The notes under the pieces: model-generated
What the model saw: only the letters and a program-made list of their open reading frames with translations
Databases searched by the model: none
What the model was told of the DNA's origin: nothing
Translations under genes and position numbers: made by a program
Assembly: GCA_028703735.1 (NCBI GenBank)
Contig: JAQVMI010000036.1
Location: 1 to 10,698 of the forward strand
Length of the DNA stretch: 10,698 bases
Reading direction: 5' to 3'
From: Candidatus Cloacimonadota bacterium
GTDB lineage: Bacteria; Cloacimonadota; Cloacimonadia; Cloacimonadales; Cloacimonadaceae
Shown: piece after piece, positions 6,178 through 10,698 of the stretch
Layout of the letters: every line of letters starts with the position of its first letter
How positions within the stretch are numbered: position 1 is the stretch's first letter

Positions 6178-7260
6178 ATGTCTAAGATTTTAATGAAAGG
6201 TAATGAGGCGGTTGCAGAAGCAGCTATCCGTTCCGGATGCAGGTTGTATTTTGCTTATCCAATTACTCCCCAAAGCGAGTTAATTGAATACATGGCAAAA
6301 ATGATGCCTAAGGTTGGGGGAATATTTCTACAAGCGGAAAGCGAAGTATCTGCCATAAATATGGTATATGGAGCTTCCGGATGTGGAAAAAGAGTTATGA
6401 CCTCCTCCTCATCTCCGGGGATATCTTTGAAGATGGAAGGGATATCTTACATTGCCGGAGCTGAACTTCCCTGCGTTATTGTTAATGTTCAGCGCGGTGG
6501 TCCTGGTTTAGGCGATATTCAGCCAGCTCAAGGAGATTATTTTCAAGCAACCAAAGGTGGGGGACATGGAGATTATCATTGTATAGTTTTAGCTCCCAAT
6601 TCTGTTCAGGAATTTGCTGATATGGCAAGCGAAGCTTTTGATCTTGCAGATAAATACCGCAATCCTGTGATGATCTTGGCGGATGGTATGCTGGGACAAA
6701 TGATGGAACCTGTAGAATTCAAATCTCCCAAAACTGATGTGGAGATTGCAGAGCTTGGCACTCAGCATGATTCATGGTGCATTTGCCCCAATAAAGATGG
6801 AGAAAATAAGCATCATCACGAAATAAACTCCCTGGAAATAGATCCGCATGTGCTGGAAAAACACGTGAACGATCTGTATGCAAAATATGCCGTAATAGAA
6901 AGCAAAGAATTACGCTATGATACCCATAATATCTCTGATGATAATGAAATTCTATGCGTTGCTTGGGGAACAGCCAGCCGGATAGTTAAATCCGCCATCA
7001 ACGAGCTGAAAGCCGAAGGCAAAAGTATTGGGCTTATTCGTCCCATTACTTGCTGGCCCTATCCCTACGAAGCTGTTAAAAATGCCATTGCTAAAAAAGT
7101 GAAGAAAGTGTATGTATTCGAGCTAAATACCGGACAAATGCTGGATGATGTGAAAATAGCTGTGGAAGGTAAAGTGCCGGTGGAATTCTGGGGCAAAGTT
7201 GGCGGTATCGTCTTCACCCCTGCAGAAATCAAAGCGAAGCTTGAAGCTTGTTTTAAATAG
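6178..7260 (+). CDS. vorB: 2-oxoacid:ferredoxin oxidoreductase, alpha subunit (VorB-like)
   Basis: The alpha subunit supplies the pyrimidine-binding domain for thiamine pyrophosphate and the CoA-side domain II. At 360 residues it has the length of VorB, annotated as the 3-methyl-2-oxobutanoate (2-ketoisovalerate) enzyme subunit. Hallmarks are YPITPQSE (27-34), TSSSSPG (75-81), RGGPGLGDIQPAQGDYFQAT (106-125) followed by KGGGHGDY (126-133), and a C-terminal domain from about 250 with AWGTAS and GLIRPITCWPYP. The enzyme converts branched-chain or other 2-oxo acids plus CoA to acyl-CoA, CO2 and reduced ferredoxin. Exact substrate choice between 2-ketoisovalerate and 2-oxoglutarate cannot be read securely from the sequence. 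It lies seven bases after the delta gene. Confidence 0.93.
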   Translation: MSKILMKGNEAVAEAAIRSGCRLYFAYPITPQSELIEYMAKMMPKVGGIFLQAESEVSAINMVYGASGCGKRVMTSSSSPGISLKMEGISYIAGAELPCVIVNVQRGGPGLGDIQPAQGDYFQATKGGGHGDYHCIVLAPNSVQEFADMASEAFDLADKYRNPVMILADGMLGQMMEPVEFKSPKTDVEIAELGTQHDSWCICPNKDGENKHHHEINSLEIDPHVLEKHVNDLYAKYAVIESKELRYDTHNISDDNEILCVAWGTASRIVKSAINELKAEGKSIGLIRPITCWPYPYEAVKNAIAKKVKKVYVFELNTGQMLDDVKIAVEGKVPVEFWGKVGGIVFTPAEIKAKLEACFK

Positions 7261-7269
7261 GAGGAAAAT

Positions 7270-8019
7270 GTGGAAATTATAGCAACCCGTCCAGAATCGT
7301 TAACCAAAACTCCCTTCACTTATTGCCCCGGATGCTTGCATGGAGTGGCTCACCGCTTAATTGCTGAAGCCATAGATGAGCAAAATCTTGTAAATATTAT
7401 GACAGGCGTGGCACCAGTTGGCTGCTCTGTTTTTGCCTATAAATTCTTCAATTTCGACATGGCTCAGGCAGCTCATGGACGTGCTCCTGCTGTTGCCACA
7501 GGAATGAAACGTGCCCGCCCGGATATGCATGTATTTACCTATCAGGGAGATGGAGATCTTGCGGCTATAGGAACAGCAGAAATTGTACATGCAGCCAATA
7601 GAGGCGAAAAGATGAGTGTGTTTTTTGTGAATAACGCAATTTATGGCATGACAGGTGGACAGATGGCACCTACAACTCTGCCAAATATGAAAACCACCAC
7701 CAGTCCTTATGGCAGAAATGTGGATGATATAGGCTATCCCATCAGAGTTAGCGAGCTATTGGCTACTCTTGTTGCTCCATATTATATAGAACGCGTTTCA
7801 CTGCTAAGTCCCGCAGATATCATGAAGGCAAAGAAAGCCGTATCCAAGGCTATTCAATATAACAAAGAAGGTAGAGGCTTCACCTTCGTAGAGCTTATCA
7901 GCACATGTCCCACAAACTGGGGTATTGATCCCATAAAATCCCGCGATTGGGCAAAAGAAAACATGCTTCCCTTCTTTAAGGTAGGTTGCTTGCGTGATAA
8001 AGGCGAAGGAGTGGAATAA
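7270..8019 (+). CDS. 2-oxoacid:ferredoxin oxidoreductase, beta (TPP-binding) subunit
   Basis: The beta subunit binds the diphosphate of thiamine pyrophosphate and Mg2+ and works with the alpha subunit in decarboxylation. The 249-residue product shows YCPGCLHG (Cys 19 and 22), VGCS (Cys 52), the TPP motif starting GDGDLAAIG at 93 and closing with NN at 121-122, and YGMTGGQMAPTT. The start is GTG at 7270: TAGGAGG, which overlaps the alpha stop, is five bases upstream. The nearby ATG at 7267 runs into a stop after four codons and is excluded. The stop codon overlaps the start of the gamma gene (TAATG). This indicates translational coupling and equal output of subunits. Confidence 0.93.
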   Translation: MEIIATRPESLTKTPFTYCPGCLHGVAHRLIAEAIDEQNLVNIMTGVAPVGCSVFAYKFFNFDMAQAAHGRAPAVATGMKRARPDMHVFTYQGDGDLAAIGTAEIVHAANRGEKMSVFFVNNAIYGMTGGQMAPTTLPNMKTTTSPYGRNVDDIGYPIRVSELLATLVAPYYIERVSLLSPADIMKAKKAVSKAIQYNKEGRGFTFVELISTCPTNWGIDPIKSRDWAKENMLPFFKVGCLRDKGEGVE

Positions 8020-8558
8020 TGACTACAGAATTGATTTGTGCAGGCTTTGGAGGACAGGGCGTATTAACCATAGGCAAGTTCATAGCCAAAGCAGGAATGA
8101 AAGAAGGTAAAAACGTATCCTGGCTTCCTTCTTATGGTCCGGAAATGCGTGGTGGAACTGCTAATGTCTCCACTGTTGTTTCGGATGAAACAATCGCCTC
8201 GCCTATCGTAAGCTATCCCGATATTTTGGTGGCATTAAACCAACCTTCCATAGACAAATTTGGAGCCAGTGTGCGCGAAGGTGGATTACTGATTATAAAT
8301 ACCAATATGTGCCCACGCGGTTGTTTGCGGACAGACCTGCAAATTATTGCTGCCCCCTTAAGTGATATTGCCACAGAAATTGGCTCTCCCATGGTTTTGA
8401 ATATGCTTACCATAGGAATCATAATTGGAAAAACCGGACTGATAAAATATGAAACAATGGAAGAGGATTTAACTTCTTTCATGAAAGCCAAGAATCCTGA
8501 ACTCTTAGAAAAGAATCTTATTGCAATAAAACGAGGAATGGATTTAGGCAGTAAATAG
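8019..8558 (+). CDS. 2-oxoacid:ferredoxin oxidoreductase, gamma subunit
   Basis: This 179-residue protein has the usual length of the separate gamma subunit (POR/KOR gamma domain), which binds CoA and completes the catalytic core. It begins MTTELICAGFGGQGVLTIGK, with the signature GFGGQGV at residues 9-15, and contains SYGPEMRGGTANVSTVVS and SPIVSYPDILVALN, all typical of the family. The ATG overlaps the beta stop by one base, and AAGGAG lies at 8006-8011. It is the last gene of the operon; no clear intrinsic terminator follows within the 125-nt spacer before pyrE, so read-through into pyrE is possible. Confidence 0.93.
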   Translation: MTTELICAGFGGQGVLTIGKFIAKAGMKEGKNVSWLPSYGPEMRGGTANVSTVVSDETIASPIVSYPDILVALNQPSIDKFGASVREGGLLIINTNMCPRGCLRTDLQIIAAPLSDIATEIGSPMVLNMLTIGIIIGKTGLIKYETMEEDLTSFMKAKNPELLEKNLIAIKRGMDLGSK

Positions 8559-8568
8559 CAAATTAGTT

Positions 8569-8646
8569 TTAGACGTTAGACGTTAGAGCTTTGGATGTTG
8601 ATACGCAGTATGCTGTTATAACTTTATTCAAGAGTCTCTAACGTTT
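8569..8646. repeat. Heptad direct repeats forming an inverted repeat
   Basis: TTAGACG occurs twice in tandem, followed by TTAGAG (8569-8588). ACGTTAGAG (8580-8588) is matched in reverse complement by CTCTAACGT at 8636-8644, and 10 of 11 positions match if extended to 8578-8646. The 47-nt interior holds no gene. The layout, inverted arrays of a 7-bp unit, resembles the arrays around the four-helix-bundle gene. It could be a repeat relic or a hairpin between the oxidoreductase operon and pyrE; it lacks a terminator T-run. Confidence 0.5.
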
Positions 8647-8683
8647 AATGGCTAAAAAACCTACCCACAAAAAGGAGCTTCTC

Positions 8684-9475
8684 ATGGCAGATAACCAATT
8701 GGTGACAATAGCCAGTTACACAAATCCCTTCGAAGCAGAACTCGCCAAGAGTTTGTTAGAAGATTATGGATTCGAAGCAGTACTTTTAAATGAACGGATG
8801 ATGAGTATGTATCCATCCATTGCAGGCGACATGTATATGATTGAACTTCAGGTTCCGGAAGACGTGGAAGAAGAAGCAAAAAGGATACTTACCGGATTGG
8901 AAGATACGGATTATATCACCAGTATTCTAAAGGGTGAGTCTGCTCTGTTGGAAGGACATTTTAAGCTAACCTCCGGTAAACACAGCAAACAATACATAGA
9001 GAAAATTAAGGTTCTTCAAAATCCTGAAGCCACCCATAACTTATGCAAAAGGCTTGCTTCCAGGCTGGAATCTTATGAGTTCGATTGTGTGGTTGGCCCC
9101 GCTTATGGTGGAATAGTACTGGCTTTTCAAACAGCTTATGTGATGAACAAATCATTCCTTTTCACCCAGCGTATAGATGGAGAAATGAGCATCCGCAGTG
9201 GTTTTGATCTTAGCAAAATAAAGCGTGTAGCCATTATTGAAGATATTTTATCCACCGGTGGAAGTGTAAATGAGGTTATCTCTTGCCTGCAAAAATCCGG
9301 TCTGGAAATAGCAGTGATAGGTGTATTAGTGGATAGAAGTGGGGGAAAGCTGGAATTTTGTGCTCCTCTGGAGAGCTTGCTAAGCCTGGATATTCCTGCC
9401 TGGGATCCTGACGATTGTGAATTGTGTAAAGCCGATATTCCTCTTAGTAAACCAGGAAGCAGCGATAAACCATAG
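8684..9475 (+). CDS. pyrE: Orotate phosphoribosyltransferase with N-terminal DUF2007-like domain
   Basis: OPRTase joins orotate to PRPP to make orotidine 5'-phosphate in pyrimidine synthesis. The 263-residue product starts at ATG 8684, six bases after AAGGAG; an upstream in-frame ATG at 8648 lacks a comparable signal. Residues 5-70 (VTIASYTNPFEAELAKSLLE onward, ending in PEDVEEEAKRIL) look like a DUF2007 'prokaryotic signal-transducing' domain. From about 75 the OPRTase follows: GHFKLTSGKHSKQYI (91-105), VVGPAYGGI (136-144), the PRPP loop VAIIEDILSTGGS (182-194), and a C-terminal CELC and KPGS tail as in several type I-like enzymes. Plain OPRTases are near 190-210 residues, so the extra domain is a true fusion in one frame. 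It converges with feoA with only 39 nt between stops. Confidence 0.9.
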   Translation: MADNQLVTIASYTNPFEAELAKSLLEDYGFEAVLLNERMMSMYPSIAGDMYMIELQVPEDVEEEAKRILTGLEDTDYITSILKGESALLEGHFKLTSGKHSKQYIEKIKVLQNPEATHNLCKRLASRLESYEFDCVVGPAYGGIVLAFQTAYVMNKSFLFTQRIDGEMSIRSGFDLSKIKRVAIIEDILSTGGSVNEVISCLQKSGLEIAVIGVLVDRSGGKLEFCAPLESLLSLDIPAWDPDDCELCKADIPLSKPGSSDKP

Positions 9476-9514
9476 AAACTACATTGCCCAGCCTAAATTA
9501 GTTTGAACGTATAA

Positions 9515-9817
9515 TTACACCGTACGCACACGTATGGTTTTGGCTATTTTTCTATCCAGAACGTAACGAGCATCTCCCACTGCTACAATAATATTTGGTT
9601 CGTTATGTTCATTACGGAACATAGACACGCTCATTCCCAGATAAAAGCCCCGCTCTATAGTTTTAAGATTTTGGTTGCAAGAGATTATTGCAGTAGTGCC
9701 TTCCGGTAAACTATCCAAACTATGGCATACTCCGGAAGCGCATAAATGTTGGTGTCTTCTTCCCTGTAAGTGCCTTCCAAGATTGATTAACCTGTCTCTG
9801 TTTCTGTTAGATAGCAT
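9515..9817 (-). CDS. feoA: FeoA-family protein with Cys/His-rich N-terminal extension
   Basis: FeoA is a small SH3-like cytoplasmic partner of the ferrous iron transporter FeoB. The FeoA-like part covers about residues 34-98: LDSLPEGTTAIISC, then ERGFYLGMSVSMFRNEHNEP, VAVGDARYVLDRKIAKTIRV, matching the family's 'L..G....v' - 'R-x-x-x-LG-x-x-x-G' - 'A-x-x-I-x-V' plan. It is 100 residues against the usual 75-80. The N-terminal 33 residues are basic and contain HQHLCASGVCH, a possible metal site. The start is ATG at 9817 with GGAAGGA just upstream; a TTG at 9829 is possible but weaker. It overlaps the end of feoB by 11 nt, showing coupled translation. The identity is good, though the sequence is diverged. 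Confidence 0.8.
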   Translation of the reverse strand: MLSNRNRDRLINLGRHLQGRRHQHLCASGVCHSLDSLPEGTTAIISCNQNLKTIERGFYLGMSVSMFRNEHNEPNIIVAVGDARYVLDRKIAKTIRVRTV

Positions 9818-10698
9818 GTTTCCTTCCAATACTTCGCAGATTTAGATAGATAAGAACGAAAAAACCAATGATGGCTAAAATCCAGTAAATTGAAACTGAA
9901 CTGAAAGCTAATACCTGGTACACAAGCGTGGCAACCATCCAGGCTAATGCCGTTAAATAGGCGAAAGCAAATAGCATCCATCCCATTCCATGCTCCCTGA
10001 AAAGCATTGCCAAAGCCGCAGCACAGGGTGAATAGAGCAACACAAAAATCAGAAATGCAATTGCAGAAGCCTGAGAGCCAAAGCTGGATAGTATATTGTT
10101 AGTATATTTATCTGCATTATTATCGCTGTTATCAGTTTTCTGATATAGGCTTTGCATGGTTCCTACAATGGCTTCTTTGGCAAATAGCCCACTGATCAAA
10201 GCCACTGATGCTTGCCAGTTATCGTGCTTAACTCCCATGGGTTTAAGAAGTGGAGTAATAATCTTTCCGCTTATTTCCAGCACAGGAGTTGGTTTTGCAT
10301 TTCTTCCCCAGGGTAGCTGCACAATTTGCAGTATGTTTATCAAAACAATTACCAGCAAGATGGTTTTGCCAGCCCTTAATATAAAATCCTTCAGCCTATG
10401 CCAGGTGTGTAACAATATACCATTAAAAGTGGGGATATGATAGGGAGGGAGCTCCATCACAAAGTTGCCCTGCTCGCTTTTAAAGATTGTTTTCTTTAGC
10501 ATAAAACCGGTGAGCATTGCCATCACTATTCCAAACATATACAAGCCAAATATTACCAAATCTGCCCGTTTGGGGAAAAACAACATCCCTAAAAAGGTGT
10601 AAACAGGTAGCTTTGCTCCACAAGAAACAAAGGGAGTTAATATGGAGGCGAATACGCGATCACGGGGGTTTTCCAAAGTACGCGTAGCCATTATTGCC
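9807..10698 (-). CDS. feoB: Ferrous iron transporter FeoB, C-terminal part (cut by window edge)
   Basis: FeoB is an inner-membrane Fe(II) transporter with an N-terminal G-protein domain and a membrane domain with two Gate modules. Only the last 296 codons are present. The frame is open through the right edge, reading AIMATRTLENPRDR, the conserved segment of the first Gate region. Next come FVSCGAKLPVYTFLG (Gate 1), several hydrophobic segments, GLFAKEAIVGTMQSLY, a polar Asn/Asp-rich stretch (near 188-200), YSPCAAALAMLFREHG (second Gate region with its Cys), and two final membrane spans. The C-terminus ends HAI and overlaps feoA. The missing upstream part should contain the GTPase domain. A start at 10691 would be an artefact of the window edge. 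Confidence 0.95.
   Translation of the reverse strand, partial: AIMATRTLENPRDRVFASILTPFVSCGAKLPVYTFLGMLFFPKRADLVIFGLYMFGIVMAMLTGFMLKKTIFKSEQGNFVMELPPYHIPTFNGILLHTWHRLKDFILRAGKTILLVIVLINILQIVQLPWGRNAKPTPVLEISGKIITPLLKPMGVKHDNWQASVALISGLFAKEAIVGTMQSLYQKTDNSDNNADKYTNNILSSFGSQASAIAFLIFVLLYSPCAAALAMLFREHGMGWMLFAFAYLTALAWMVATLVYQVLAFSSVSIYWILAIIGFFVLIYLNLRSIGRKHAI

Noticed and set aside
7357..7590. Minus-strand open frame inside the beta subunit gene
   Set aside because: It is a shadow of the TPP-binding subunit and has no initiation signal or family resemblance.
10156..10440. Plus-strand open frame of 94 codons
   Set aside because: It lies wholly inside feoB on the opposite strand and is explained by that gene's codon pattern.

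Overview
The window looks like a chromosomal segment of a strictly anaerobic, fermentative Gram-negative bacterium of the FCB group. Candidatus Cloacimonas or another member of Cloacimonadota is the best guess. The basis is the combination of a ferredoxin-linked branched-chain 2-oxoacid oxidoreductase, a FeoAB ferrous iron system, a very long secreted repeat protein ending in a YPNPF-type C-terminal sorting domain, and moderately AT-rich DNA. This assignment rests on gene content and remembered family resemblance, not on a database search.

Left part (1-1913, all on the minus strand): read in the direction of transcription, this holds the tmRNA gene ssrA, a small four-helix-bundle (S23/IVS-type) gene between inverted TTAACC-type repeat arrays, rpsO (ribosomal protein S15), and the start of pnp (polynucleotide phosphorylase, cut by the window edge). 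rpsO-pnp is a classic conserved pair. Its 292-nt spacer is densely structured: a hairpin just after rpsO, a nested palindromic REPIN-like element, and a long hairpin directly upstream of the pnp ribosome binding site.

Middle (1914-5730): an 865-nt gap without a recognisable gene contains one strong hairpin with three CAGCTA repeats. A plus-strand gene follows for a secreted protein of about 983 residues. It has a signal peptide, about 14 propeller-like repeats (which would fit two seven-bladed propellers) and a FlgD-Ig/T9SS-type C-terminal domain.

Right part (5967-9475, plus strand): a tightly packed four-gene operon encodes the delta (ferredoxin), alpha (VorB-like), beta (TPP) and gamma subunits of a 2-oxoacid:ferredoxin oxidoreductase. 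It would oxidise 2-oxo acids from amino acid fermentation to acyl-CoA while reducing ferredoxin. After a short spacer with a heptad-repeat inverted repeat comes an orotate phosphoribosyltransferase fused to an N-terminal DUF2007-like domain.

Far right (9515-10698, minus strand): the C-terminal part of feoB overlaps a downstream feoA-like gene, and both converge on pyrE.

I did not find a clear undescribed multi-gene system. The items most worth a second look are the REPIN-like element, the repeat-flanked four-helix-bundle cassette next to ssrA, the isolated structured element near 2.4 kb, the DUF2007-PyrE fusion and the Cys/His-rich N-terminus of FeoA.
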